Assembly (NCBI GenBank): GCA_031459765.1
Contig: JAVKHY010000016.1
Location: forward strand, 1-48,313
Origin: Armatimonadota bacterium
GTDB taxonomy: Bacteria; Sysuimicrobiota; Sysuimicrobiia; Sysuimicrobiales; Kaftiobacteriaceae
DNA: 48,313 nucleotides
Reading direction: 5' to 3'
In this document: one piece after another, positions 1 to 9,645 of the stretch
Layout: each line of letters begins with the position of its first letter
How positions within the stretch are numbered: position 1 is the stretch's first letter
The notes under the pieces: model-generated
What the model saw: the letters and a program-made list of their open reading frames with translations, nothing else
What the model was told of the DNA's origin: nothing
Database searches by the model: none
Position numbers and translations under genes: made by a program

Positions 1-771
1 CCCGTCGGCGAAACTCGTCGTGCTATAGGTGGTGACGTTGCCGTTGGCGTCGCGCTCTTCAGCGATGAGGCTCCCCGAGAAGGTGCGGGTCGCCCCCTTG
101 GGCAGGGCGATGGTGTGCAGGCCGTCCCAGGTGCAGTTCACCGAGGTGGCCTGGATGTTGCCGGTGATCCGCAGCCCCCCGGCGGCCTGCGGGGAGAGCC
201 GGGGACTGCCGGTCGCCCCCGCCCTCGGGTCGATGGGTTCCTGCGGCGTGCAGTTGTAGTGGAGGGTCATCGTCGCGTAGCTTCCCACGTCCTTGACGTA
301 GCGCTGGTAGCGGTGCAGGGCGTCCGGAGAGGTCCACTCCTCCACGAAACGAAACGCAGCCCGGTTGCCGTCGGGCTCCAGCACATCCGCCCCCAGGACA
401 TCCAGCAGGTGGTTGAACTGGAAGCGGAAGGGGCCGTTAGGGGGCGGCGGCGGGCCGGCGGCGGCGGCCGGCGAGGTAAGATCCCGGGGCTGAGCGTTGG
501 TGTAGGCGCGCACCACCAGCGGCACGCGCCCCGGCCCCCAGATGTCCACCGCCCGCACCGTCAGGTGCCCGTCCCGCACATCGACATCGAGCGATAGCTC
601 GGGAAGCCGCTGCTCGGGCTGCTGGCCCAGCGGATCCTCGGGCAGCGGCAGCGGCGGGGCGAAGGGGGCCTGCGCAGACGCCGGAGGCGCCAGGTCCGGC
701 AGCAGACTCGCCGCCAGGAAGACGGCGGTGAAGAGACCAGTCAGACCGGCGCGCAGCCGACGGCGGCGCAT
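1..771 (-). CDS. RHS/YD-repeat-like secreted protein, N-terminal part (runs off left edge)
   Basis: Reading leftward from the ATG at 771-769, one frame stays open for 257 codons to the window edge. It opens with a signal peptide: basic MRRRR, a hydrophobic run to about residue 27, then an Ala-X-Ala site near residue 34. A Pro-rich linker follows, then a beta-rich region with elements typical of the N-termini of RHS-type proteins, such as VPLVVRAYTN (about residues 95-104), GADVLEPDGNRAAFRF and, near the edge, ERDANGNVTTY. Such proteins are large secreted or surface shells, some ending in a toxin domain; that end lies outside the window. A GGGAGG ribosome binding site lies about 10 bases upstream. 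The family call rests on motif resemblance; the existence of the coding frame is firmer. Confidence 0.62.
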   Translation of the reverse strand, partial: MRRRRLRAGLTGLFTAVFLAASLLPDLAPPASAQAPFAPPLPLPEDPLGQQPEQRLPELSLDVDVRDGHLTVRAVDIWGPGRVPLVVRAYTNAQPRDLTSPAAAAGPPPPPNGPFRFQFNHLLDVLGADVLEPDGNRAAFRFVEEWTSPDALHRYQRYVKDVGSYATMTLHYNCTPQEPIDPRAGATGSPRLSPQAAGGLRITGNIQATSVNCTWDGLHTIALPKGATRTFSGSLIAEERDANGNVTTYSTTSFADG

Positions 772-911
772 GGCGGGGCCTCCCGGACTCAGCGACCGAG
801 ACGAGATTGTCGCTTGAAACTGTGTTTACGCCCGTGATACCCGGAGTCGTTCGGAATTAGACTTCCTTATCATACATACTGAGGTGAGGTCCGGGAGGAA
901 AGTCGAGGGCC

Positions 912-928
912 CTGCCGGAGGACGGCAG
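912..928. other. Small hairpin between the RHS-like gene and yvcK
   Basis: CTGCCG at 912-917 pairs with CGGCAG at 923-928 around a 5-base loop, 25 bases beyond the stop of the minus-strand yvcK-like gene. No convincing T-run follows in the minus direction, so it is at best a weak terminator. The rest of 772-952 holds no gene that I can see; it must contain the promoter of the RHS-like gene, but no clear -35/-10 pair stands out. Confidence 0.3.
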
Positions 929-952
929 AATCGGGACAAATCAGGCGTCAGG

Positions 953-2293
953 CTAGCGGGCTTGGGCGGCGGCCGGGTCGGCGGTGAGCCCGCCGGCCAC
1001 AAGCAGACGCATCAGGGTCTGGGCCACGGCAGCCGGGTCGTGGCGGAGGACGTCTTCTTCGCTGATCAGGTAGCCCTCCACGGGGATGACGCCCAGGGCC
1101 CGGATGGTCTCGATGTCCGGCTCCACAGGGATGGCCCCTTCCGCCTCGTAGCGGGCCAGGAGGGCACGGTTGCGCGGGCGCTGGACGTTGACCAGGACAT
1201 GGGTGAAGAGGCCGTCGCCCGCCTGGCCGATGAGTTGGCGCACGTGCTCGCTGGCGGTGAAGCCGTCGGTTTCTCCGGGCTGGGTCATGACGTTGCAGAC
1301 GTAGACGCGCAAAGCGGCCCGGTTGGCGCGGATGGCCTCGGCGACCCCGCGAACCAGCAGGTTGGGGATGACGCTGGTGTAGAGGCTGCCCGGCCCCAGG
1401 ACGATGAGCTCGGCCTCGGCGATGGCCTGCAGGACCTCCGGAACCGGGGCGACGTCGGCGGGCTTGAGGGCCACGCGCGTGATGCGCCGGCGGGCCCGGG
1501 TGATCTGCGACTCGCCCTCGATCACCGAGCCGTCTTCGAAGGTCGCGGCCAGCACGACGTCCTCGACGGCGGAGGGCAGGACCCGGCCGCGGATGTTCAG
1601 CACCTTGCTCGTTTCCTTGACCGCACTCTCCAGGTCCCCCGTGACCCCGGCCAGGCTGGCGATGAAGAGGTTGCCGAAGGCGTGGCCGTCCAGGGCGCCG
1701 CCCTGGAAGCGGTATTCGAACAGTTGCGTCATCAGCGGCTCGCTCTCGGCCAGGGCCACCAGGCAGTCGCGGATATCGCCCGGCGGGAGGATGCCCAGTT
1801 CGCGGCGGAGCCGGCCCGAGGAGCCGCCGTCGTCGAAGACGGTGACTACGGCGGTGAGGTGGTCGGTGTAGGCCTTCAGCCCGCGCAGCAGGGTGGAGAG
1901 TCCCGTCCCGCCCCCGATGGCCACGATCCGACGGCCGCGGCGGCGATGGCGCTGCTGGTGCAGGACCTCCACCAGCGTCGTCTCCCCGCGGGGCATCAGG
2001 GCGCCGGCGATCGAGGCGATGGTGCCGCGCAGGCCGTAGAAGACCACGGCCGCGCCGACCACGAGGAGGGCCGCCCCGAAGATCGCCGGAGAGATCGAGC
2101 CGCGGGTCAGGATGAGGAGCGACAGCGCGGCCCGGAAGACGAGGTACTCCACCCAGCCCAGCGGCTTGACATTCGCCAGCAGGGAGGTCCCGGCGCTGAT
2201 CACGAGGATGCCCGCGGCCAGCAGCGCGGCCCACCGCTTCACGCCGATGCCCGGGGCGAACCAGCGCGACCACTGCCGCAGTCGGACGCTCAC
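953..2293 (-). CDS. yvcK: YvcK/CofD-like protein with N-terminal membrane domain
   Basis: The C-terminal two thirds (from about residue 121) is a YvcK-type Rossmann domain: AIGGGTG at 125-131 and FDDGGSSG at 153-160, as in the UDP-sugar-binding family needed for growth on gluconeogenic carbon and for envelope synthesis in Bacillus and Mycobacterium. Residues 19-95 add hydrophobic segments absent from Bacillus YvcK, followed by the basic stretch HRRRGRR, so the protein is probably membrane-tethered with the YvcK domain in the cytoplasm. Total 446 residues against about 320 for the soluble form. The start is GTG at 2293, 21 bases after the rapZ stop, so it is likely the last gene of the minus-strand operon. 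YvcK next to RapZ is a common pairing in Gram-positive genomes; the usual third partner WhiA is not in the window. Confidence 0.9.
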   Translation of the reverse strand: MSVRLRQWSRWFAPGIGVKRWAALLAAGILVISAGTSLLANVKPLGWVEYLVFRAALSLLILTRGSISPAIFGAALLVVGAAVVFYGLRGTIASIAGALMPRGETTLVEVLHQQRHRRRGRRIVAIGGGTGLSTLLRGLKAYTDHLTAVVTVFDDGGSSGRLRRELGILPPGDIRDCLVALAESEPLMTQLFEYRFQGGALDGHAFGNLFIASLAGVTGDLESAVKETSKVLNIRGRVLPSAVEDVVLAATFEDGSVIEGESQITRARRRITRVALKPADVAPVPEVLQAIAEAELIVLGPGSLYTSVIPNLLVRGVAEAIRANRAALRVYVCNVMTQPGETDGFTASEHVRQLIGQAGDGLFTHVLVNVQRPRNRALLARYEAEGAIPVEPDIETIRALGVIPVEGYLISEEDVLRHDPAAVAQTLMRLLVAGGLTADPAAAQAR

Positions 2294-2314
2294 GAAGGTC
2301 CTCTGGCCCTTGCC

Positions 2315-3223
2315 TTATTCCTTGCGCACGTCGCGGTGCCGCACGGTGACGGTGTAGCCGCGGTCCTTCAGGTAGGTGGAGAGTTCGTCGGCCAGCACCA
2401 CCGAGCGGTGCTTGCCCCCGGTGCAGCCGATGGCCACGGTGAGATGGGACTTCCCCTCCTCCACGTACTGCGGCAGGAGGTAGTCCATCATCTCAATCAG
2501 CTTGCGCATGAACTCCCGGCTGGCCGGCTGCGACAGGACGAAGCGGCGCACCTCGGGGCTGTCCCCCGGCAGCGGGCGCAGCGCCTCCACGTAGTGGGGG
2601 TTGGGCAGGAAGCGGCAGTCGAAGACCAGGTCGGCGTCCAGCGGGATGCCGTACTTGTAGCCGAAGGAGACGACGCCGACGTTCAGGGCGCCTTCCCGCC
2701 CGCCGCGGACGAAGGTGTCCATGATCTCCTGGCGGAGGTCGTGAACGGTGAGGGTGGTGGTGTCGATGACCTTGTCCGCCTGTTCCTTCACCGCCTGGAG
2801 GCGCTCCCGTTCGGCGCGGATCCCTTCCAGGACGCCGCCGGCCTGGGCCAGGGGGTGCTTGCGCCGGGTCTCCTCGAAGCGGCGCACCAGCACCTCGTCG
2901 GAGGCGTCGAGGAAGAGGATCCGGTACTCCACGCCCATCTCTTCCAGCTGGGCCAGGGCGGCGAAGAGGTCGTCGAAGAACTCGCCGCCCCGCACGTCGA
3001 TGGCCAGGGCGGCGCGGTGGACCCGGCCGTCGCTGCTCAGGCACAGTTCCGCGAACTTCGGCACCAGGGCCGGCGGCAGGTTGTCCACGCAGAAGAAACC
3101 CAGGTCCTCGAACACCTTCATCGCATTCGACTTCCCCGCCCCGGACAGCCCGGTGATGATCAGGAACTGGATATCGGCCACCGGCAGCCGCATCTGGCGC
3201 CGGCTCGCCGCCGATCTCGGCAC
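2315..3223 (-). CDS. rapZ: RNase adapter / nucleotide-binding protein RapZ
   Basis: A 302-residue P-loop protein of the RapZ (YvcJ) family. The Walker A motif GLSGAGKS is at residues 25-32, followed by the family signatures FEDLGFFCVDNLPPAL and, near the C-terminus, IGCTGGKHRSV. Family members bind nucleotides; in E. coli RapZ steers RNase E to the GlmZ RNA and controls glucosamine-6-phosphate synthesis, while the Gram-positive role is less clear. The start is GTG at 3223, chosen because GGGAGG lies 5 bases upstream; an internal ATG at 3193 lacks a good site. The gene is followed by yvcK after 21 bases and preceded by a small membrane-protein gene, so it is probably co-transcribed with both. 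Confidence 0.93.
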   Translation of the reverse strand: MPRSAASRRQMRLPVADIQFLIITGLSGAGKSNAMKVFEDLGFFCVDNLPPALVPKFAELCLSSDGRVHRAALAIDVRGGEFFDDLFAALAQLEEMGVEYRILFLDASDEVLVRRFEETRRKHPLAQAGGVLEGIRAERERLQAVKEQADKVIDTTTLTVHDLRQEIMDTFVRGGREGALNVGVVSFGYKYGIPLDADLVFDCRFLPNPHYVEALRPLPGDSPEVRRFVLSQPASREFMRKLIEMMDYLLPQYVEEGKSHLTVAIGCTGGKHRSVVLADELSTYLKDRGYTVTVRHRDVRKE

Positions 3224-3265
3224 AGGCCCCTCCCGACCGTCGTCTTACCGGTTAGTGTACCACCG

Positions 3266-3604
3266 TCATGCGATGAGGAGTCGGCTGAGCAGCGTGGAGA
3301 TGATGGCGATCAGCAGCGCGCCGATGAAGGCCGACCAGAAGTTGCCGATCGCCAGCGGCGTAACCGCCGCCACCAGGTAGAGCATGATCGCGTTGATGAC
3401 CAGGGTGAACAGACCCAGGGTGAGGATGTTGATCGGCAGCGTCAGGAGCAGCAGCAGCGGCCGGATAACGGCGTTCACGATCCCGAGCACCAGGGCGGCG
3501 ACGAGCGCCCCGCCCAGATCGGGCACGCGGAGCCCCGGGAGGATCCGGGTCGTAAGGTAGATGGCGACGGTGTTGAAGACCCAGCGCAGCAAGAATCCCT
3601 GCAT
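3266..3604 (-). CDS. Phage holin family 4-type small membrane protein
   Basis: A 112-residue, almost wholly hydrophobic protein with four predicted membrane segments separated by short loops (for example LPGLRVPDLGGALVAALVLG and NAVIRPLLLLLTLPINILTLG). The NAVIRPLLLLLTLPIN stretch is typical of the Phage_holin_4_2 family, which despite its name is chromosomal in most bacteria and of unknown function. GAGGAGG lies just upstream of the ATG at 3604. It sits 10 bases after a PspC-domain gene; the two families often neighbour each other, which suggests an envelope-stress or membrane-maintenance role. Nothing phage-like is nearby. Confidence 0.82.
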   Translation of the reverse strand: MQGFLLRWVFNTVAIYLTTRILPGLRVPDLGGALVAALVLGIVNAVIRPLLLLLTLPINILTLGLFTLVINAIMLYLVAAVTPLAIGNFWSAFIGALLIAIISTLLSRLLIA

Positions 3605-3614
3605 CGGCGCCTCC

Positions 3615-3818
3615 TCAGGCGGTCGCGGGCTCCTCGGGCATGATGATCCAGGCGACGATGTAGCCCAGCAGCCCCACGGGAAGCGTGCCGGGGAAGAGCG
3701 TGATCAGCGCCCACAGGAGGCGCACGATGGTCGGGTCGGCGTCCAGGTACTCGGCGATCCCGCCGCACACGCCGGCGATCATCCGGCTCTTCCTCGAGCG
3801 CATCAGCCGCCGCGCCAT
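3615..3818 (-). CDS. PspC-domain small membrane protein
   Basis: A 67-residue protein made of little more than a PspC domain: basic N-terminus, RMIAGVCGGIAEYLDADPTI, then a hydrophobic segment ending in IVAWIIMPEE. In enterobacteria PspC senses membrane damage in the phage-shock response; stand-alone short PspC proteins in Gram-positives are presumed membrane stress proteins. ATG at 3818 shares its A with the sucD TGA (TGATG) and has GGAGG 7 bases upstream; a GTG three bases earlier is possible but worse placed. Translation is probably coupled to sucD. Confidence 0.85.
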   Translation of the reverse strand: MARRLMRSRKSRMIAGVCGGIAEYLDADPTIVRLLWALITLFPGTLPVGLLGYIVAWIIMPEEPATA

Positions 3819-4684
3819 CACAGCACCTCCGCCACCAGGCTGGCCACCTCGCCGGGCAGGGTGGCCACCGCCACCTTCGCCCGGCGCAGGGCCTCGATCT
3901 TCGCTTCGGCCGTGCCGGCGCTGCCCGAGATCACGGCGCCAGCGTGGCCCATGCGTTTGCCGGGTGGGGCGGTGCGTCCGGCGATGTAGCCGACCACGGG
4001 TTTGGTGACGTGGGCCGCGATGAAGGCCGCCGCCTCTTCCTCGGCGGCGCCGCCGATCTCCCCGATCATCACGATGGCCCGGGTGGCGTGGTCTTCCTGG
4101 AACATCCGCAGGACGTCGGTGAAGGTCGTCCCCACGACCGGATCGCCACCCAGCCCCACCGCGGTGCTCTGGCCGATCCCCCGCCGGGTCAGTGCGGCGA
4201 CGATCTCGTAGGTCAGGGTACCGCTCCGGGAGACCACGCCCACGGGCCCGGGGGTGAAGAGGTGGTTGGGCATGATCCCCATCTTGCTCTCCCCCGCCGA
4301 GGCCAGCCCCGGGCAGTTGGGGCCGATGACCCAGAGCCCGCGTCGGCGCGCCAGGGTGACGAAGAGGATCGAGTCCTGCACCGGGATGCCTTCGGTGATC
4401 ACCACGATGGGATTCATCCCGGCGGCGACGGCCTCGAGCACCGAGTCCTTCGCCGCCGCGGCGGGGACGAAGATGCAGGAGGCGTTGGCGCCGGTCTGCT
4501 CCACCGCCTCGGCGACCGTCTCGAAGACAGGCACGCCGTGGACGGTGGCTCCTCCCTTCCCCGGCGTCACCCCCGCCACCACCGCCGTGCCGTACTCCAG
4601 CATCCGGGCGGTATGGAACTCGCCCTGATAGCCGGTAATCCCGTGCACCACGACCCGGGTCTGTCTGTTGATCAGTATGCTCAC
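3818..4684 (-). CDS. sucD: Succinyl-CoA ligase, alpha subunit
   Basis: A 288-residue protein with full-length SucD architecture. An N-terminal CoA-binding domain has [17 protein letters not shown] and GGVTPGKGG-like elements; the ligase domain carries GPNCPGL and the phosphohistidine motif GHAGAVISG near residue 240. With SucC it makes succinate and ATP or GTP from succinyl-CoA in the TCA cycle. The start is GTG at 4684 with GAGGGG upstream. Unusually, the gene does not follow sucC directly: a phosphodiesterase-like gene lies between them, ending 13 bases before this start. It overlaps pspC downstream by one base. Confidence 0.95.
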   Translation of the reverse strand: MSILINRQTRVVVHGITGYQGEFHTARMLEYGTAVVAGVTPGKGGATVHGVPVFETVAEAVEQTGANASCIFVPAAAAKDSVLEAVAAGMNPIVVITEGIPVQDSILFVTLARRRGLWVIGPNCPGLASAGESKMGIMPNHLFTPGPVGVVSRSGTLTYEIVAALTRRGIGQSTAVGLGGDPVVGTTFTDVLRMFQEDHATRAIVMIGEIGGAAEEEAAAFIAAHVTKPVVGYIAGRTAPPGKRMGHAGAVISGSAGTAEAKIEALRRAKVAVATLPGEVASLVAEVL

Positions 4685-4697
4685 GGCTCGCCCCTCA

Positions 4698-5630
4698 TCA
4701 TCGCCCTTGCTCCGCCACCGGGATCACCGGCCTGCCCCGCCACCCGGCCGGGAGCGACAGGCCGAGCCCGGCGATCGCGGTCGCGGCGGTATCGTAGATC
4801 ATGACCGGGCCGCCGATCGCCCCGGGCGTGACGGCACCGAAGGCCAGCCAGGGGATGGTCGTCTCCTCCGGCGCGGCGCCGCCGTGCCGGCGGCCCGTCC
4901 CGCCGTGATCGGCGGTGACGATGAGCAGGCTCTCGCCGAGGCGGCCCATCCCCGCGAGCGCCTCCAGGATGGCCGAGACGGCGTCGGGCACCTTCCGCAT
5001 CGCCGCCAGGTAGGGTTCGGACATCCACCCGGAGGCGTGTCCCCGGGCGTCGGGGTCGGAGACGTGGAGGAACAGCAGATCCGGCCGGTACCGCGTCAGG
5101 TAGCGCATGGCCTCCTCCGCCGCCAGGGGCATCGCATAGCGGGGGTACGGCAGGTACACCGCGTGCATCGACGCGGCCGACGGGACCAGCCACAGCAGCT
5201 TGCGCTTGGTGACGAAGGCCGCGGTCCGGCCGCCGTGACGGGTCACCACCGAGAAGACCGTGGGCCTCCGAATGCGGCCCGGCGGGTTGTCGGGGTTGCT
5301 GCGCATGCCGTGGACGGAGGGCGGCACGCCGGTGAGCATCGAGGTGTGGGCCGGCAGCGTGGAGCTCGGCAGGGTCGTCTGCGCCGTCCAGGAGTAGGCC
5401 GCGCGGGCCAGCAGCGCCGGGGGAAAGACCTGCCGCGTGGCATCGGCCCGGGCGCCGTCCACGCTGAGGATCACGACGTGCCGGACCGTCCGGGTGCCCG
5501 CCCCGCCCCAGGCCGGCGGAGCCCCGCCGGCCGTCGCGGCCACGATGACGGCAACGAAGACCAGCAGCCCGATGGCCCGGACGGCGGATGCCGCCCTGCG
5601 GGTTAGGAGCCATCGGGCGAAGGCCGTCAC
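4698..5630 (-). CDS. Secreted alkaline-phosphatase-superfamily phosphodiesterase/pyrophosphatase-like protein
   Basis: A 310-residue protein with an N-terminal signal or anchor segment (about residues 16-36, ending [12 protein letters not shown]). The body resembles type I phosphodiesterase/nucleotide pyrophosphatase: the metal site SVDGAR (Asp58), the nucleophile region [16 protein letters not shown] (86-101), then [12 protein letters not shown] and TADHGGTG, which carry further Asp and His metal ligands. The reaction is probably phosphodiester or pyrophosphate cleavage outside the membrane; the substrate cannot be read from sequence. GTG at 5630 overlaps the sucC stop by 4 bases (GTGA), and sucD begins 13 bases after its stop, so it is embedded in the sucCD transcript. 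Its position between two subunits of a cytoplasmic enzyme is odd. Confidence 0.78.
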   Translation of the reverse strand: MTAFARWLLTRRAASAVRAIGLLVFVAVIVAATAGGAPPAWGGAGTRTVRHVVILSVDGARADATRQVFPPALLARAAYSWTAQTTLPSSTLPAHTSMLTGVPPSVHGMRSNPDNPPGRIRRPTVFSVVTRHGGRTAAFVTKRKLLWLVPSAASMHAVYLPYPRYAMPLAAEEAMRYLTRYRPDLLFLHVSDPDARGHASGWMSEPYLAAMRKVPDAVSAILEALAGMGRLGESLLIVTADHGGTGRRHGGAAPEETTIPWLAFGAVTPGAIGGPVMIYDTAATAIAGLGLSLPAGWRGRPVIPVAEQGR

Positions 5631-6736
5631 GCCGCCTCCCGGGCCAGGGCCACGGCGCGGCGCGCCGCTTCCTCGGGATCGATGAAGGCGTCGAACCCTG
5701 CGGCCTTCAGGATCCTGCGACCTTCTTCCTCGTTGGTGCCGGTCAGACGGACCACCATCGGCAGCGGCGGCGGGGTGGCGGCGATGGCCCGGGCGATGTC
5801 GTCGCAGCGGGTGATGCCGCCGAAGATGTTCACAAAGAGCACGCGCAGGCCGGGCTTGCGGGTGACGATGGCGATCGCCTGGCGCATGTTCTCCTCCGAG
5901 GCCCCGCCCCCGACATCCAGGAAGTTGGCCGGGGCGCCGCCGAAGTGGGCGACCATGTCCAGCGTGGCCATCACCAGCCCGGCGCCGTTGCCGATGATCG
6001 CGATGTCGCCGTCCAGTTCCACGTAGGAGAGCCCCGCCGCCTTCGCCTCGCGTTCCAGGGGGGTGAGCTCTTCATTGCCGGGCAGATCGCGGTGTCGGAA
6101 CACCGCGTTGTCGTCGATGATCACCTTGGCGTCCACGGCCAGCAGGCGGCCGGCCACCACGGCCAGGGGGTTGATCTCGGCCAGCTCGGCGTCCTCGACC
6201 TGGCAGAGCCGGTACAGCGCCGTGGCCACGCCCACGAAGTCTTTCAGCAACTGGCCCTGCAGGCCGAGCCTCCGGCCCAGGCCGCGGGCCTGGAAGGGGG
6301 GAAAGCCGAGGAAGGGATCGACACTCTCCCGGGCGATCCTCTCGGGCGCGCCGCGGGCCACCTCCTCGATGTCCACACCGCCGGCGGCGGAGGCGACGGC
6401 GACGAGGCTGCGCGCGCTCCGATCGATGGTGAAGGCCAGGTAGTACTCGGCGCCGATCTCCACCGCTTCCGCCACCAGCAGCCGTCGCACCGGTTCGCCT
6501 TTGATGGACATCCCCAGGATCGCCGCGGCGCGGTCCCGGGCTTCGGCCGGAGTGTGCGCCAGCTTGATGCCCCCGGCCTTGCCCCGGCCGCCCACCAGGA
6601 CCTGGGCTTTGAGGACCAGGGGGTAGCGCAGCGTCAGGCCCTCGATCTCCTCGGGCCGCTCGATGACGACGCCGGCCTGCACCGGGATGCCGTAGCGGTG
6701 GAAAAGGGCCTTGGCCTGGAACTCGTGCAGCTTCAT
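5627..6736 (-). CDS. sucC: Succinyl-CoA ligase, beta subunit (ADP/GDP-forming)
   Basis: A 369-residue ATP-grasp protein starting MKLHEFQAKALFHRYGIPV, the classic SucC opening, which fixes the start at 6736 although the frame is open further upstream. It has the nucleotide-binding GGRGKAGGIKLA, ELAEINPLAVV (Mg site), GNGAGLVMATLD and FLDVGGGA. It forms the alpha-beta enzyme with SucD. The ATG overlaps the stop of the upstream acetyltransferase by 4 bases (ATGA), and its own stop overlaps the downstream phosphodiesterase by 4 bases, so the whole set is translationally coupled. The length is slightly short of the usual 380-390 but all domains are present. Confidence 0.95.
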   Translation of the reverse strand: MKLHEFQAKALFHRYGIPVQAGVVIERPEEIEGLTLRYPLVLKAQVLVGGRGKAGGIKLAHTPAEARDRAAAILGMSIKGEPVRRLLVAEAVEIGAEYYLAFTIDRSARSLVAVASAAGGVDIEEVARGAPERIARESVDPFLGFPPFQARGLGRRLGLQGQLLKDFVGVATALYRLCQVEDAELAEINPLAVVAGRLLAVDAKVIIDDNAVFRHRDLPGNEELTPLEREAKAAGLSYVELDGDIAIIGNGAGLVMATLDMVAHFGGAPANFLDVGGGASEENMRQAIAIVTRKPGLRVLFVNIFGGITRCDDIARAIAATPPPLPMVVRLTGTNEEEGRRILKAAGFDAFIDPEEAARRAVALAREAA

Positions 6737-7317
6737 CGTCGCAGCTTCTCCTCCAGGTGCGCCCGGACGGCGGGCCACTCCTCCGCAATGATACTGAAGT
6801 AGATCGAGTCCCGCACCCGTCCGGTGGCGGTGATCAGGTGGGAGCGCAGGACCCCCTCTTCCTTCGCCCCGATCCGTCGCAGCGCCTGGCGCGAGCGGAG
6901 GTTCAGGGCGTCGGTCTTGAACTCCACCCGCAGGCAGTGCCACGATTCGAAGGCGTGACGCAGCATCAGGTACTTGGCCTCGGTGTTCACCGCCGTGCGC
7001 TGCCAGGGGCGGGCGATCCAGGTCCAGCCGATCTCCACGCGGCGGTGCGCCGGCTCGATGGCGCCGAAGCGCGTGCTGCCCACGACGCGCCCGGCGGCCC
7101 TGGCCACGATGGCAAAGGGCAGGGCGCGCCCGGCGGCCTGTTCGGTCAGGGCCTGCGCCACGTACGCCGCCATCTCCTGGGGGGAACGGACAACCTGCGT
7201 GGTCCAGCGCCAGAGGTCGGGATCGAGACCGGCCTCGATCAACGCCGGCAGGTGGTCCGCCGACAGCGGCTCCAGCCGGACGTGCCCGCCGTCGAGGACC
7301 ACCGGCCGAAGATCCAT
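6733..7317 (-). CDS. GNAT-family N-acetyltransferase (RimJ/RimL type)
   Basis: A 194-residue protein with the RimJ/L-like GNAT pattern: an N-terminal RLEPLSADHLPAL strand-helix, VVGSTRFGAIEPAHRRVEIGWTWI in the core, and the late NLRSRQALRRIGAKEEGVLR acetyl-CoA/C-terminal motif typical of proteins that acetylate protein N-termini or small amines. The substrate cannot be inferred. It lies 10 bases after mdh and overlaps sucC by 4 bases, so it is carried in the TCA operon; it may modify a TCA enzyme or simply travel with the cluster. Confidence 0.85.
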   Translation of the reverse strand: MDLRPVVLDGGHVRLEPLSADHLPALIEAGLDPDLWRWTTQVVRSPQEMAAYVAQALTEQAAGRALPFAIVARAAGRVVGSTRFGAIEPAHRRVEIGWTWIARPWQRTAVNTEAKYLMLRHAFESWHCLRVEFKTDALNLRSRQALRRIGAKEEGVLRSHLITATGRVRDSIYFSIIAEEWPAVRAHLEEKLRR

Positions 7318-7327
7318 CCCGGACCGC

Positions 7328-8260
7328 TTACAGTTTCAGCGCCCCGATGTGCTCCCGCACCGCGGCGACCGACGCCTTGAACGCCGCGCGCTCCTGGTCG
7401 TCGAGCGGCAGCTCGATGATGCGCTCCACCCCGCCGCCCCCCAGCACCACCGGCACCCCGATACAGACGTCGCGCTCGCCGTACTCGCCGTCCAGGTAGA
7501 CGCTGCAGGCCAACAGGCGCTTCTTGTCCCGGAGGATGGCCTCGACCATCTGGGCGATGGCCGCCCCCGGCGCGAAGAACGCCGAGGATCCCATCAGCTC
7601 GGTGATCTCCGCCCCGCCCCGCCGGGTGCGCGCCACGATGGCGTCGATCCGCTCGGGGCCGATCAGATGGCCGAGGGGTACGCCGCCGACATTGGCGAAG
7701 CGCGGCAGCGGCACCATATCCTTGTCCGTGTGCGCCCCGATCACCATGGCCTGGACGTCCTCGACGGAGACGCCGACCTCACCGGCGATGAAGGTCCGGA
7801 ACCGGGTGGCGTCCAGCGCCCCGGATTCGCCGATGACCCGCTCCCGGGGGAACCCCGAGACCTTGTAGGTGAGGTAGGTCATTGCGTCCAGCGGGTTGGT
7901 GACCACGATCAGGTAGGCCTGGGGCGAGAACTTCACCACCTGCTCCACCACGCTGCGCACGATGCCGGCGTTGGTGTCGAGGAGTTGCTCGCGGGTCATC
8001 CCGGGCTTGCGGGCGATCCCGGCGATGATCACCGCGACGTCGCTGCCCGCGGTCTCCTCGTACCCGTTGCTGCCCACGATGCTGACGTCGACACCGCGGA
8101 CGGGCAGGGCCTGCCGCAGGTCCAGGGCCTTGCCCATGGGCATCTTCTCGATGATGTCCACCAGAACGAGGTCGGCCAGTTCCTCGGCGGCCAGCCAGTG
8201 GGCGGTGGTGTGGCCGACCATCCCCGCGCCGACGATCGTCACCTTCGGACGGCGTCCCAT
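7328..8260 (-). CDS. mdh: Malate dehydrogenase (LDH-like type)
   Basis: A 310-residue NAD-dependent dehydrogenase: Rossmann VTIVGAGMVGHTTA at the N-terminus, DI after beta-2 (NAD preference), the substrate loop IARKPGMTREQL whose Arg at the specificity position indicates malate rather than lactate, VTNPLDAMT, RVIGESGALDATRF and the catalytic IGAHTDKDMVP His. It oxidises malate to oxaloacetate. ATG at 8260 is favoured because the family starts 5-8 residues before the glycine motif; a GTG nine bases upstream (8269) is possible. It follows icd after a 64-base gap and precedes the GNAT gene by 10 bases. Confidence 0.94.
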   Translation of the reverse strand: MGRRPKVTIVGAGMVGHTTAHWLAAEELADLVLVDIIEKMPMGKALDLRQALPVRGVDVSIVGSNGYEETAGSDVAVIIAGIARKPGMTREQLLDTNAGIVRSVVEQVVKFSPQAYLIVVTNPLDAMTYLTYKVSGFPRERVIGESGALDATRFRTFIAGEVGVSVEDVQAMVIGAHTDKDMVPLPRFANVGGVPLGHLIGPERIDAIVARTRRGGAEITELMGSSAFFAPGAAIAQMVEAILRDKKRLLACSVYLDGEYGERDVCIGVPVVLGGGGVERIIELPLDDQERAAFKASVAAVREHIGALKL

Positions 8261-8324
8261 GCTCCTCACGCTCCCCTGTCGTCGCGACGCGCGGTAGCGC
8301 TGCAGCGACGGCCGTTGGTCTTGG

Positions 8325-9572
<1,248 letters not shown>

Positions 9573-9598
9573 GACGACTCCTCCTCGCCGCCTCGCCC

Positions 9599-9628
9599 TT
9601 GACGGTGGGTGGCGGCCTCGCCTAGGAT
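9599..9628 (+). promoter_or_regulatory. Candidate promoter of the FadR-type regulator
   Basis: TTGACG at 9599-9604 and TAGGAT at 9623-9628 are separated by 18 bases and point toward the regulator gene starting at 9676. A second possible -10, TATACT at 9633-9638, has no matching -35. No strong ribosome binding site precedes the ATG at 9676. Confidence 0.45.
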
Positions 9629-9630
9629 GG

Positions 9631-9636
9631 ATTATA
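9631..9636 (-). promoter_or_regulatory. Perfect -10 box for the icd operon
   Basis: Read on the minus strand the hexamer is TATAAT, about 60 bases upstream of the icd start. No good -35 is found 16-18 bases further upstream, so activator help is possible. It lies inside the divergent promoter region, ten bases from the candidate operator. Confidence 0.5.
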
Positions 9637-9645
9637 CTGGATCAG

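Noticed and set aside
890-950. GGAGGAAAGTC on the plus strand, reminiscent of the RNase P RNA core
   Set aside because: No other RNase P elements follow, and the downstream sequence is the yvcK coding region on the other strand.
884-3643. Very long plus-strand open frame of about 900 codons
   Set aside because: It is antisense to yvcK, rapZ and the holin-like gene, has low-complexity His/Arg/Gly/Gln composition, and arises from high G+C.
8280-8289. Palindrome CGTCGCGACG between icd and mdh
   Set aside because: Short G+C-only palindromes are expected by chance here; no promoter accompanies it.
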